NCBI GenBank assembly: GCA_964446685.1
Contig: CAYUPO010000004.1
Coordinates: forward strand, 26,524-90,523
Source: CAZWRN01 sp964446685
GTDB lineage: Bacteria > Patescibacteriota > Microgenomatia > Daviesbacterales > UBA10151
Direction: 5' to 3'
DNA: 64,000 nt
The position numbers and the translations under genes were made by a program. The notes below the pieces were generated by a model, which had not been told where the DNA came from, did not search any database, and worked only from the letters and a program-made list of their open reading frames with translations. Positions within the stretch are counted from its first letter, which is position 1. Each line of letters starts with the position of its first letter. Shown here piece after piece: positions 34,836-44,031 of this stretch.

Positions 34836-34906
34836 TGCCGAGTCGTCTAATGGTAGGACGACAGATTCTGGATCTGTCTATTGGGGTTCAAATCCCTGCT
34901 CGGCAA
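34836..34906 (+). tRNA. tRNA-Gln (anticodon CTG)
   Basis: The acceptor stem TGCCGAG/CTCGGCA, the anticodon arm ACAGA-TTCTGGA-TCTGT with anticodon CTG, and the T-arm with loop TTCAAAT form a complete cloverleaf; the T stem contains two G-T pairs. The 3' CCA is not encoded, which fits the cca gene at 58257. With the glutamyl-tRNA synthetase at 46970-48445, charging of tRNA-Gln may go through the Glu/GatCAB route, though that is inference. Confidence 0.95.
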
Positions 34907-34950
34907 CAAGATTAATTTCATAAACTGCAATGAACGAAGTTCAAGCAGCA

Positions 34951-35032
34951 ACGACAGATTCTGGATCTGTCTACTTCCGCAGGAAGGAGGAGTTTACTCC
35001 TCATTGGGGTTCAAATCCCTGCTCGGCAACAA
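34951..35032 (+). pseudogene. Partial tRNA-Gln copy split by a 30-base double-hairpin insert
   Basis: 34951-34973 repeats tRNA positions 34858-34880 exactly (23 bases). 35004-35032 repeats 34881-34909 exactly (29 bases). Between them, exactly where the copy is continuous in the real tRNA, is a 30-base insert (34974-35003) of two hairpins, CTTCC-GCA-GGAAG and GAGGAGT-TT-ACTCCTC. The acceptor 5' half and D-arm are absent and replaced by a GAACGAAGTTC hairpin. It cannot fold as a functional tRNA. Confidence 0.92.
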
Positions 35033-35147
35033 AGGCTTATTTGATCACCATTTGCGAAATTATAGCGATTTTGGGGTTGAGGCTGTGTTAATATACCTCA
35101 ACTAGATCTTTTGAAATAAAGCATAATTGAACAGCATTTATGTGGGA

Positions 35148-35636
35148 TTATATTTTGTTAAACCTTATAAGAGAATCATAAGGTTTAACACCAGTTTCAA
35201 TTCGTTCAGGGATATCATAAGGTGAGTGAACAACTAAAAATTCCAAATTTTTGAACTTTTCTGGCAACTCATGTCCCAGGTTTGTTGAATTTATCCCATT
35301 CCATAAATACCAATAACCAACCTTTCCGGACTTATAATCAACGAATGCAGATATAAACTCTGGAAATATAAAATCTTTAACTTCGCTATGACCAACAATC
35401 TTCCATAAACCTATTTTGATAGCAGCCATCAATCCAGTTATTACAGGTGGAAAAAGTTCTTTTCTTGCAATAATGTCTTCAATTGGAATCTGCTCTTCTA
35501 AATTGGTAATCAGATCAAAAACTTTTATTAGTGGACCATTTTTTGAATCCCAAAAGACATATTGTCCAAAAGCCTTTTTATTGTTTGACAAAGGAATTTC
35601 AAAAATATCACCCACTTTAATAAATTTATTATTCAT
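35148..35636 (-). CDS. Imm26-like immunity protein of a polymorphic toxin
   Basis: About 162 residues from the ATG at 35636. The opening VGDIFEIPLSNNKKAFGQYVFWDSKNGPLIKVF resembles the Immunity protein 26 family, a beta-rich fold found next to toxin C-termini. The rest (VITGLMAAIKIGLWKIVG; GYWYLWNG) is less clear. It directly follows the displaced toxin tip ending at 35644, the usual toxin-immunity order. Its task would be to neutralise the adjacent GIY-YIG-like toxin. The family assignment is from memory of the motif and should be checked by profile search. Confidence 0.7.
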   Translation of the reverse strand: MNNKFIKVGDIFEIPLSNNKKAFGQYVFWDSKNGPLIKVFDLITNLEEQIPIEDIIARKELFPPVITGLMAAIKIGLWKIVGHSEVKDFIFPEFISAFVDYKSGKVGYWYLWNGINSTNLGHELPEKFKNLEFLVVHSPYDIPERIETGVKPYDSLIRFNKI

Positions 35637-35643
35637 CGGCAAA

Positions 35644-36204
35644 TTATAACCCAACTCTATTTAAAATATCACTTCCTTTTGTAACTGATTCATTATATAT
35701 AGGGTTTTGAGGTGAAATACTGTTGATTTTGTTCAATAAGTTTCCAAGTCCGCTATTTTCAATTAATACTTGTTCAACTGCTTTAGCATCAGATCTTGTT
35801 AATCCGGTTAATCCTGGAATCCCTTGAAGTGATATGCCTTTAGTTGCTAAATGTTCCGAAGCTCTTCTTGCTAAATCATTAGTGATTCCATAGTAATAAG
35901 GAACTCCATTTTTAAGTGCCTGATAAACAGACACTGCTGCTTTAACCTCATTAGTACAATCACCATCTCTACATGCTGCCGCAGTACAGACGGAGCCAAG
36001 TTTTAGAAGTCCTCCAACAAACTGACCTGAAGGATCTGATAGATTAATAGGATCAGTATTTGCAAAATTGTACCCATTTTGTGTATTAGGCTGATTAATG
36101 ATACCTTCAACAGGATCTTTTGAGATAAATCCTCCTATTGTTGGGTCATAGTAGCAGATCTTTGTAAAAATTATAAATACAACACCAATTGGTATCAGTA
36201 TATA
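35644..36204 (-). pseudogene. Displaced Rhs tip with GIY-YIG-like toxin C-terminus
   Basis: The frame is open from 36204 but has no ATG, GTG or TTG until a GTG at 35934. It reads YYDPTIGGFISKDPVEGI, then NGYNFANTDP and NLSDPSG. That is the conserved end of an Rhs core and is close to the same region of the intact gene 36529-42801. After a Cys-containing linker, VYQALKNGVPYYYGITNDLARRASEH has the GIY-YIG nuclease pattern, and the last 60 residues are helical. This is an orphan tip: a former or alternative toxin end that needs recombination into the main gene to be delivered. Separate expression from the GTG is possible. Confidence 0.8.
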
Positions 36205-36506
36205 TTAAACAATATTATGCCTACAAAAAATGTCAAAAAAGCAATTATGAAGCTAAACCTTACTGCTAGAATTTCCTTTCTTAATTTATTATTTTTAAGA
36301 TTTTTAGAAAAAAGATCATGGTAATACATTTCAGATTCTTCTGTGGTAGTTCGCTTATAATACAAAAAGTCACTAAAACCACTATCAGGCCTTTTGTTTA
36401 TTTTTCGAAGTTTTTGAAAATACTTTACCGTTGTAACAAACAAAAGTAATCCAATACCAAAATAAACAATAAAAAATGTAATTCTTATAGTTAAACTCAG
36501 ATCCAT
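36195..36506 (-). CDS. Two-helix membrane protein, candidate immunity protein of the main Rhs toxin
   Basis: 103 residues. Transmembrane segments lie at about 7-28 (ITFFIVYFGIGLLLFVTTV) and 82-102 (FSFIIAFLTFFVGIILF), with a basic, Tyr-rich cytoplasmic or external loop between. It is immediately downstream (22 bases) of the Rhs gene and upstream of the displaced tip, exactly where the cognate immunity gene belongs. A membrane immunity protein would fit a toxin that acts on the membrane or envelope. No family is recognised; the role rests on position. Confidence 0.65.
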   Translation of the reverse strand: MDLSLTIRITFFIVYFGIGLLLFVTTVKYFQKLRKINKRPDSGFSDFLYYKRTTTEESEMYYHDLFSKNLKNNKLRKEILAVRFSFIIAFLTFFVGIILFNIY

Positions 36507-36528
36507 ATAATCGCTTTATAAAACTTAT

Positions 36529-39500
36529 TTAGAATAGAACAAATAAGGCATCTTTAACAGCCTCTAAAAATGTATATTTAGACGTATACTCAATTCCGGC
36601 AGGTTTAACATCAACAGGTAAGGCACCGATTCCTCCACTGATTCCCATATTAGTTTGGTTTAACTGCTTAGTAATGGGATCAAAATTACCTTGCCCAGTA
36701 ACCCCTACACGCACAGGAAAAGGAAGATCAATAGAACCTCCTGATACTACACTCATTCCATGGAGATCTGACATTTTTGAGGCAGATTTGCTATTTAACC
36801 AAGTAATATCTCCTCCTAGTGCAATATTCGGATTTGCACCAAAACTAACTGATTTTGTAGCCCCAACCTGCCAGTTATCCCCAACACCAATACATCTTTG
36901 TGTCGAGACATAGCCTCCTGCACCAGCAGAACAGCTAAAACATATACCATTTACGGCTAACCCTGAGGGATCTGACAGATTAACTGGATCACCATTTGCA
37001 AAGTTGTATCCATTCTGAGTTTGTGGATTTGTTAAGATTCCTTCAACTGGATCCTTAGAGATAAAGCCTCCTGTGGCCGGGTCGTAGTACCGGGCTCTCA
37101 TGAAATAGAGGTTTGTTTTGTCATCCAGATCTTCACCTTTATATTGGAAATTAGCTGCTGGACCTCCGGTGAGGGAGTTACCGAAGGCATCATATGTATA
37201 AGCCTGAATATTGCTACCACCTGCTCCAACTACAAATCTGGTATTTCCCAGTCCATCCTCCAGATAGTATTTTCTATCAGAGTATCCATCTTTTCCTTCA
37301 CTAACAAGCCCTACACCATAAATATAACTTGATGAATTATTGTTTACATCAACCGTATACAAAACTTTCGACAAGTCACCCGAATTATCATTCACATATT
37401 TTAATACTGTAGTTGCTCCGGCTTTCTCAGCAATTCTATTACCTTTTCCATCATAGACATATCCGGCATTCTCTCCAGTTGCTGGATTATTGAAACTGAT
37501 TAATTTATTTTCAAAGTTGTATCCAAAAGATTTTCCATTGCCCGCTGTAGTGGAATTGGTTCTATTACCATTGTTATCGTAGGCATAAATAGTGCTTCCC
37601 TGGGTCGTCAACTGATTATCATTATTGTATGCATAATTTATCTGTTGCCCCTGTTTTGTACTTGTCAGCCGATTTCCAACTTTATCATAAGTGTAGCCAA
37701 ATGAATTATTGTTTGGGTAAGTTGCAGTTATCAAACGCATCAGGTTGTCATAAGCAAATGTTGTTTGAGTATTTTCAGGGGATGTGACCTGATTATATTC
37801 AAGTTTAACCTGAGCTCCACCTCCCCATTCAAAATATTCCATCACAATATTATGTGTACCTGCTGTTAGATTTTTATATACTGAATAAGTTGTTGGAGAC
37901 TGTCCTCTCCATCCATCTAATACCTTTTCTCCGTCTATAAATAGTCTAACCCCATCATCTCCGGTTGCTTTAAACTGATACATACCTGCAGCAAAATTTT
38001 GAGCTTTAGTCCATCTGGCTACAAAGTAATCCGATGTCAATGAAGGATCTGGTGAAGATCCATCCCAGTTAAAGTTAATGTTTGCATCATTTCTTGAAAA
38101 TGTCGGAGCTGTGTTTGGAAAGACAAAACCTGAATCAGTCGCAACATTCCAATATTGACCGGAAAAACCACTATCTGCTCCTGAGAGCTGAGTCATATCG
38201 AACTTAGCCACAGCACCCCAACCATCCTCATAGTATTCCATAACTACTGTATGATTACCGGAAGTCAGACTTTTATCAGCAGTATAAGTTGTAGGGCCCT
38301 GATTGATCCATTTATCAATAATTCTTTCCCCATCAACATACAGTCTAACTCCATCATCAGCAGTCACTTTAAACTGGTACACTCCAGCAGATAAGTTAGC
38401 TGTTTTAGTCCACTTTGCCATAAATCGATCAGTATCAATAAGAGGCTCAGGTGAGTTACCTTGCCAGTCGAAGTTAATAGTTGAATCTGTCCTGGTTAAT
38501 TGGGGAGTGGTAGACGGTATTGTAAAAGAAGTTCCTGACCCTAAATTCCAATACTGTCCGGTAAAATTGGTCATTGTTGAAGTTGTAGAAATCTGACTAA
38601 TATCAAGTTTTGCCAATGCACCCCAAGCGTTTTCGTAGTATTCCATAATAATTGTATGGTTACCTGCTGCCAAATTTTTATTTATTGAATAAGTAGTAGG
38701 ACCTTGGTCAACCCATTTATCAATCACTTTTTCTCCATCTATAAATAACCTGACTCCATCATCTCCAGTTACGCTAAATTGATAATTTCCGGCAGTCAGA
38801 TTGGTTGTCTTAGTCCATCTGGCTACAAAGTTGTCTACATTAATACCAGCTGCCGGAGAATTTCCTCCCCAATCAAAGTTCACCGTTGTATCAGTTCTGG
38901 TGAGATTTGGTGTAGTAGTTGGAATTACCGGATTACTTCCTGCAGGTACATTCCAGTATTGACCTGTAAATCCCGTAATTGTTGCCTCAAGTTGCGTTAC
39001 CTCCAATTTAGCGACAGCATCTCCACCATTCTCATAATATTCCATTATCACCGTGTGATTACCAGCAGTTAGATTTTTTTCAATTGTTTCTGATGTAGTA
39101 CCCTGGTCAACCCATTTATTAATAACCTGTTGCCCATCTATAAACAACCTAAAACCATCATCACCGGTAACTTTAAAACTATAATTCCCGGCTGCAAAAT
39201 TTGCTGTTTTCGTCCAGCGAGCAACAAAATTATCAGTATTAATCGGTGATCCAGGTGTTCCCCCTGCCCAGTTAAAGTTAACCGTGTTATCAGTTCGGGA
39301 TAATTGCGCGCTAGTTGAAGGAATTGCCGGACTACCACCACCTGCTGTATTCCAGTACTGAGCAGAAAAGTCTTTTAGTTCAAAAACCCCAGAGGGAGGG
39401 GGAGTTGATAGGCTTGTAGGTATTACTGTTGCATCCAGTAATGAATTTTCGGTAACGGCTGTGATATTTCCAAGATTATTTCTAGTGTAATTAAATTTTG

Positions 39501-42500
39501 CCAGTGCAATATTTCCCTGTAGATGAGAAACTTCAGTTATTTTATTGGCATTATCATATTGGTAATTTGTTTTTATTCCATTTGGATAAGTTCTTGAAGA
39601 CAAGGTACTATTTTTATTATATTGATAATTAGTCTGCCCACCGTTCCAATCATTTATATTGAGTAATCTTCCAGATCCATCATAATTATAAGAAACAGAT
39701 CGGCTATCCGGATAAGTTATCTTGGTCAGATTATTCGCCATATCATATTCATATTGAACCATAGCATTATTTGAATCCTTAGCAGAAATTAAACGATCAA
39801 AGACATCATAGGTATATGTTGTTGTTCCTGAAGGATCTATCATCGTCAGAAGATTGCCCCGGTTATCATATGTGTATGAAATATTTGTTGTGTTAGGATA
39901 GTTTATTTTTTTCAGTCTATTTAGACTGTCATATTCATAAGTTGTAGTTTGGTTGTTACTATCTATTCTTTTGCTGATATTTCCCACCTGATCATATTCC
40001 CATTTCATTACTTTCCCCAAAGGAGTCGTGCTCTGAGTTCGCTGATTTAATTTGTCATATGCAAATTGAGTAGTTCTGTTTAAAGCGTCTTGCTTGGAAG
40101 TTATATTCTGGTATTGATCATATCCATAATTTGTTACTCCACTTAGCGCGTCGGTCACTGAATTAAGACTTTGGTTCGCGTTATAACTTAACTGCGTTGA
40201 AGAATTATTAGGCTCAGTTATCCTGATTAATTTATTCTCAGCATTAAATACATTTGTAGTTGTTCCCAAAGAAGTAACAGAAGTCAGCAGATTATTATTG
40301 TTATCATATGTAAACGCTGTGGTTTTATTATCAGGGTCTTTGACCAAAGTTAACCTACCCAAAGTGTCATATGTATAGGTTGTAATATTTGACTGGGGAT
40401 CTACAGAAGTCAAAATATTATTTAAGCTATCTCTTGTATATGCTGCTGTTTTATTAAGCGGATCTGTTACACCAATTAATTGTCCTTTTGGATTGTATGA
40501 ATATTTAGTGACTTTTGATCCCTCAGTTGTCTGCACCAAATTGCCTGCTTGGTCATAACTATAGCTGGTAATTTTATTTCCACTATATCTTTGGTCAGTT
40601 GTTTTTGTTACATTATTTTTCACGTCATATTCAAAATTAACACTAACCCCTGCAGGATCTTTTTTAGAAACAACATTTCCATTTGCATCATAATTAAAAG
40701 TAGAAATGTTTCCTTTTTTATCCTTTACAGTGAGAGGAGCGAACTCCGTTCCGTAGGTATATTCCTGTGCGTTATTTAAAGCATCCTGCTCTTTAAGAAC
40801 TCTTACTTTATTATCAAAAATAGTCTTTCCCACCCGACCTTGATTATCTGATGAAGTAACAGTATTGGTAGTATTATCATAAGCGTATGTAACTATTTTT
40901 CCGTTAGCATCTTTTTGTGTGAGTAGCCGACCATCAGCATTATAAGTATTAGTCAACACTAGCTGATTTAATCGATTAGTAATGGTTAGTAAACGATTAT
41001 TGCTATCGTAAGCATATTTTGTTGCGCTACCTTTTGGATCATTGACTGAAGTTAAGTTTCCTAAAGAGTCATAACCATAAGTTGTAACTCTTCCAGCCCA
41101 ATCAGTAATAATATTTACTAATCCAGTAGTTGCGTTATAAGCCAAATTCAAATAATGGTTATTATCATCTTTTATCTGTGTCAGCTTACTATTACCGTCA
41201 TAATAATAACTAATTTTATTCCCATTTTTATCTTTAATCTGTGTTAGTTTAAGTGAGGCATCAAAAATATACTCTGTTTGATCTATTGTTCTGGCAAAGT
41301 AACTTCCATCAGGCTTAATAAAAAATTTAGTATGAAAAGCAGGGTCTAAGGCAGTGTATTCACCACCACAATATCGATACTCAAATGTTTCTCTTTTACC
41401 ATCCTGAAATGTTAAAGCAACTTTTCTATATCCATAGCCTTCATTTGGGCATCCAAGTTTTTCATCCCAACCCCAGTATGTTTGAGTCAAACTAGCTGGA
41501 AATAAATCCCATCCATTACCTATACTATTTTGAGCACTACTATAAGAATTATATGCTCTGTTCAACTGCAATGATAAATCATTACTAACAGAAGTTGAAA
41601 AATCAGAAACTGCGGTAGAATACGATCCTACACTTCTAAACGCCTCCGCTTCCACTGCAACTGAATCATAAGTTTGACCATTGCTGACAAAAGTCCAATG
41701 AACATCTTCTTTATTAACTGACTGAGATTGAGAAGCACTTTTTAAAGTACTAGCCATCCCAGAATCAGCAATATACGTATTGGCAGTTGAGAAATCCGCA
41801 CCACCGCTAATTTGAGTATCGGTATTCCCTTGAGTCACCCACGGAGTATATAAACGTGGTTTAGTTCGGGCCGTAGGATTATAGTTTGGCTGATAATTCT
41901 TTGCCCATTCAAAATTATTAGCAATTCCGGCATCTTTGATCCATTTAATAACTCCAACAATTTGAGACAACTGTTTCGTTTGTAAATATGATGGTGATTC
42001 CTTAGCAAATTCATCATAAAGATCAGTTTGCTGTTGAGCAAAAGCAATCGCTGCATTGTTCCACTGTGGTGAGTTAGCTGCACTTGTTGGTTCTGTTAAA
42101 ATCTGCATTTTAACTTGATCAAAAATAAAAGATTTTGACACATCATCTTTTTTCAAACTTACTAGTTTTGGTGTAATCCACCATCTAGATCCTGGTGATC
42201 CAGAAGTAATTCCATTCTCTTGATATCTTTGCCAAAAAGATTTGTAGCCTGCTACAGTAGATACAAGTACAGAACCATCAGCATTATAACCTTGACTATA
42301 TTGTTTCATTTTATAATCAGCATCAAGAATAGTTTGCCCAAATTTAGTATCTTCTAAACCATCACTAAATATGACCTGCATTGGTTGAGTACGATTAGTA
42401 TCATTGACTTGCGTTTCAAGACTTACAAATGGAATTGCATTATTAAAAATAAGCGACCTAATAGTTACGGCTAAATCATCTTTATTAAACTTTGGTGCAG

Positions 42501-42801
42501 ATGTATTTGTTTTTCCAATAAAAACAATTCGGTCAAGAGTACTATCGTAATAAGCTCCAGTATACTCTGACATATTTGCCAAAAATGTAGCCGCTTGGTT
42601 TAATGCAACTCCTCCCGGTCTGACACCTGGAGCACCAACTGCTCCCCCTACTCCTCCACATGACTGAGCATTTACTGAAGAAGGACTTATTGAAAGCAAC
42701 AAGTAATTTGAAATTGAAGTTAAAGTCAGAACCAATATCAAGGAAAGTGAAATAGTAGAATTAAAAACTTTGCTTAATTTACTGCTTTTTTTATTTATCA
42801 T
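36529..42801 (-). CDS. Rhs/YD-repeat polymorphic toxin with four internal PA14 domains
   Basis: 2090 residues. A signal anchor lies at about 14-36. The N-terminal region (40-530) is unique and ends with WGWDEKLGCPN and sugar-like ARTIDQTEYIFDASL. YD repeats follow (about 534-1107, many YxYDxxGxL units). Four PA14 domains lie at about 1140-1665, then further YD repeats and the core end DDKTNLYFMRARYYDP-GGFISKDPVEGI to NLSDPSG near 1946. The last 144 residues form a variable tip with GDNWQVGATKSVSFG, which matches no toxin I know. YD proteins form a hollow shell round the tip; PA14 domains bind carbohydrate. It overlaps the upstream secreted protein gene by 11 bases. A toxin role is inferred. 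Confidence 0.9.
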   Translation of the reverse strand: MINKKSSKLSKVFNSTISLSLILVLTLTSISNYLLLSISPSSVNAQSCGGVGGAVGAPGVRPGGVALNQAATFLANMSEYTGAYYDSTLDRIVFIGKTNTSAPKFNKDDLAVTIRSLIFNNAIPFVSLETQVNDTNRTQPMQVIFSDGLEDTKFGQTILDADYKMKQYSQGYNADGSVLVSTVAGYKSFWQRYQENGITSGSPGSRWWITPKLVSLKKDDVSKSFIFDQVKMQILTEPTSAANSPQWNNAAIAFAQQQTDLYDEFAKESPSYLQTKQLSQIVGVIKWIKDAGIANNFEWAKNYQPNYNPTARTKPRLYTPWVTQGNTDTQISGGADFSTANTYIADSGMASTLKSASQSQSVNKEDVHWTFVSNGQTYDSVAVEAEAFRSVGSYSTAVSDFSTSVSNDLSLQLNRAYNSYSSAQNSIGNGWDLFPASLTQTYWGWDEKLGCPNEGYGYRKVALTFQDGKRETFEYRYCGGEYTALDPAFHTKFFIKPDGSYFARTIDQTEYIFDASLKLTQIKDKNGNKISYYYDGNSKLTQIKDDNNHYLNLAYNATTGLVNIITDWAGRVTTYGYDSLGNLTSVNDPKGSATKYAYDSNNRLLTITNRLNQLVLTNTYNADGRLLTQKDANGKIVTYAYDNTTNTVTSSDNQGRVGKTIFDNKVRVLKEQDALNNAQEYTYGTEFAPLTVKDKKGNISTFNYDANGNVVSKKDPAGVSVNFEYDVKNNVTKTTDQRYSGNKITSYSYDQAGNLVQTTEGSKVTKYSYNPKGQLIGVTDPLNKTAAYTRDSLNNILTSVDPQSNITTYTYDTLGRLTLVKDPDNKTTAFTYDNNNNLLTSVTSLGTTTNVFNAENKLIRITEPNNSSTQLSYNANQSLNSVTDALSGVTNYGYDQYQNITSKQDALNRTTQFAYDKLNQRTQSTTPLGKVMKWEYDQVGNISKRIDSNNQTTTYEYDSLNRLKKINYPNTTNISYTYDNRGNLLTMIDPSGTTTYTYDVFDRLISAKDSNNAMVQYEYDMANNLTKITYPDSRSVSYNYDGSGRLLNINDWNGGQTNYQYNKNSTLSSRTYPNGIKTNYQYDNANKITEVSHLQGNIALAKFNYTRNNLGNITAVTENSLLDATVIPTSLSTPPPSGVFELKDFSAQYWNTAGGGSPAIPSTSAQLSRTDNTVNFNWAGGTPGSPINTDNFVARWTKTANFAAGNYSFKVTGDDGFRLFIDGQQVINKWVDQGTTSETIEKNLTAGNHTVIMEYYENGGDAVAKLEVTQLEATITGFTGQYWNVPAGSNPVIPTTTPNLTRTDTTVNFDWGGNSPAAGINVDNFVARWTKTTNLTAGNYQFSVTGDDGVRLFIDGEKVIDKWVDQGPTTYSINKNLAAGNHTIIMEYYENAWGALAKLDISQISTTSTMTNFTGQYWNLGSGTSFTIPSTTPQLTRTDSTINFDWQGNSPEPLIDTDRFMAKWTKTANLSAGVYQFKVTADDGVRLYVDGERIIDKWINQGPTTYTADKSLTSGNHTVVMEYYEDGWGAVAKFDMTQLSGADSGFSGQYWNVATDSGFVFPNTAPTFSRNDANINFNWDGSSPDPSLTSDYFVARWTKAQNFAAGMYQFKATGDDGVRLFIDGEKVLDGWRGQSPTTYSVYKNLTAGTHNIVMEYFEWGGGAQVKLEYNQVTSPENTQTTFAYDNLMRLITATYPNNNSFGYTYDKVGNRLTSTKQGQQINYAYNNDNQLTTQGSTIYAYDNNGNRTNSTTAGNGKSFGYNFENKLISFNNPATGENAGYVYDGKGNRIAEKAGATTVLKYVNDNSGDLSKVLYTVDVNNNSSSYIYGVGLVSEGKDGYSDRKYYLEDGLGNTRFVVGAGGSNIQAYTYDAFGNSLTGGPAANFQYKGEDLDDKTNLYFMRARYYDPATGGFISKDPVEGILTNPQTQNGYNFANGDPVNLSDPSGLAVNGICFSCSAGAGGYVSTQRCIGVGDNWQVGATKSVSFGANPNIALGGDITWLNSKSASKMSDLHGMSVVSGGSIDLPFPVRVGVTGQGNFDPITKQLNQTNMGISGGIGALPVDVKPAGIEYTSKYTFLEAVKDALFVLF
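37795..39375. repeat. Four tandem PA14-coding units, about 390 bp each
   Basis: Each unit encodes (F/S)xxQYWN, P(S/T)T(x)PxLTR(T/N)D, INFDWxGxSP, FVARWTK, GDDGVRLFIDGE, K(W)VDQGPTTY and HTIIMEYYE. The copies differ at many codons, so the duplications are old enough to be diverged or selected. The nearest relatives in the window are the three PA14 domains of 59766-63068. Confidence 0.85.
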
Positions 42802-43504
42802 TTTTTAATCCAACTTCCTGAGCAGATGCAGATGAACTAGACACTGCTGTATTTTTTTCTTTAGTTGGAGACGATGCTTCTTTATCTTTTACTTTTAGTG
42901 ATGTTAATGATTCCTTTTTTTGTGATTTTTTAATCTTCTTAACCTTCTTGGGGCTTTCAGCCATCTTTTTCTGTTTATTATCTTCTAAAGTTCCCTGGGA
43001 AGAGAGTTCGTCATTTACAGTTTTTTTGACTGATAAATTATCTTCTTCTTCAATAAAATTTAATTTTGCATCAAAACTTATCACTTGCTTTGAATTTGGT
43101 AGAACATATATATTAGGAAGTTCTAAAGTTGTGTTATCAATTCCAGTTACTCCCTGAACATTGTGAATAAAATGAATAGCATCTCGTCTGATATTAGTTT
43201 TGAGTTTAGAAAAAGGATAAGGCTTATCAGTGCCATTGGAAAGAACAAATGAAAAACGAACTGTATCCCCACCATCCATCTCACCATTATTATTTAAATC
43301 ACCCTTTTCAGTTAGCTGAATATCTGAAGTTATTTCTATTTTAGAATCATCAACTCCTTTTGGAGTCTTTTCACTTCCTAAAAGTTTTTTTCCAGATTCT
43401 ATAAGATCATCAAAGGTAAGAGCTTGAGCAATTGAGGCAGAGAAAGACAGGAAAACAAGAAGTGCTAGGATAAGAACTATTTTTAAATTTTTAAATTTGC
43501 CCAT
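42791..43504 (-). CDS. Secreted Rhs-associated protein with calcium-loop-like motif
   Basis: 237 residues with an N-terminal signal peptide ending SIAQA near residue 28. DLNNNGEMDGGDTVRF in the middle resembles a dockerin/EF-type calcium loop. A beta-sandwich-like FSFVLSNGTDKPYPFSKL and VLPNSKQVISFDAKL follow. The last 80 residues are Lys/Ser-rich and disordered. It is the first gene of the Rhs operon: the promoter lies at 43526-43553 and its stop overlaps the Rhs start by 11 bases. It may serve as a surface adaptor for the toxin. The family is not recognised. Confidence 0.75.
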   Translation of the reverse strand: MGKFKNLKIVLILALLVFLSFSASIAQALTFDDLIESGKKLLGSEKTPKGVDDSKIEITSDIQLTEKGDLNNNGEMDGGDTVRFSFVLSNGTDKPYPFSKLKTNIRRDAIHFIHNVQGVTGIDNTTLELPNIYVLPNSKQVISFDAKLNFIEEEDNLSVKKTVNDELSSQGTLEDNKQKKMAESPKKVKKIKKSQKKESLTSLKVKDKEASSPTKEKNTAVSSSSASAQEVGLKNDK

Positions 43505-43525
43505 TAAGATTTTATGGTTCAGTGA

Positions 43526-43553
43526 ATAATAACAAAGTTGATTTAATTGTCAA
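43526..43553 (-). promoter_or_regulatory. Promoter of the Rhs operon, TTGACA-16-TATTAT
   Basis: On the reverse strand TTGACA (43553-43548) and TATTAT (43531-43526) precede the ATG at 43504 by 22 bases. The same spacing class as other strong promoters here suggests constitutive expression. Confidence 0.7.
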
Positions 43554-43561
43554 TACATCAT

Positions 43562-43590
43562 AAAAACCACGGGCTTTCGCTCCGTGGTTT
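43562..43590 (-). terminator. Terminator between YtxH-like gene and Rhs operon
   Basis: CCACGG and CCGTGG with a GCTTTCGCT-type inner part are followed by TTTTT on the reverse strand. A T-rich tract is present on the other side too, so it may act in both directions. Confidence 0.8.
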
Positions 43591-43636
43591 CATTTTTTCT
43601 GTCTGAAGTCCGTCCTCATCAAACAAATTTTATTTT

Positions 43637-43945
43637 TTATTTAGAAACTATTTTTTTAACTTCCTCAGTTGTCTCCTCAGCTTTTCCTTCTAGTTGAGCT
43701 GTTGCTTCATCTTTCATGCTAGCAGCATATTCTTTGGCTTTTTCACCAACAGCTTTTGCAACTTCATGAGCTTTCTGATTTATTTTTTCATCTTTCATTG
43801 CCATTGCTCCGGCAACTCCCAGACCTGCTCCGACTATTGCACCGGCAACACCAGCCACAACAGGATTAATATCAGAATGATCATTTTTAGCAGAATTTTT
43901 TTGTCCCTGTTTATTATGATTTTGTGTATTTGAATTATTTTGCAT
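43637..43945 (-). CDS. YtxH-like glycine-zipper stress protein
   Basis: 102 residues. An Asn/Gln/Lys-rich N-terminus precedes one Gly/Ala-rich hydrophobic segment (GVAGAIVGAGLGVAGAMAM, about 32-50). A long charged amphipathic helix with Lys/Glu/Ala repeats follows. This is the YtxH/LEA-like small stress protein layout. The strong AAGGAAGGAGGAG ribosome binding site suggests high expression. Its terminator lies at 43562-43590. Confidence 0.78.
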   Translation of the reverse strand: MQNNSNTQNHNKQGQKNSAKNDHSDINPVVAGVAGAIVGAGLGVAGAMAMKDEKINQKAHEVAKAVGEKAKEYAASMKDEATAQLEGKAEETTEEVKKIVSK

Positions 43946-44031
43946 CTTTCTCCTCCTTCCTTTAGTAAAAATATTGTAGGGTTACAAAGTATGAAGAAGA
44001 CATTAACAATGATAGAGTTATGTAAAGTTGA

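Noticed and set aside
34907..35032. A second functional tRNA-Gln gene
   Set aside because: The 5' acceptor strand and D-arm are missing and the anticodon and T arms are separated by a 30-base insert.
37795..39375. Regularly spaced repeats that might be a CRISPR array
   Set aside because: The period is about 390 bases, the units are coding and diverged, and they correspond to PA14 domains. No 25-40-base repeat/spacer pattern or cas gene occurs in the window.
41835..42083. 82-residue frame inside the Rhs gene N-terminal region
   Set aside because: Out-of-frame shadow within a continuous 2090-codon gene.
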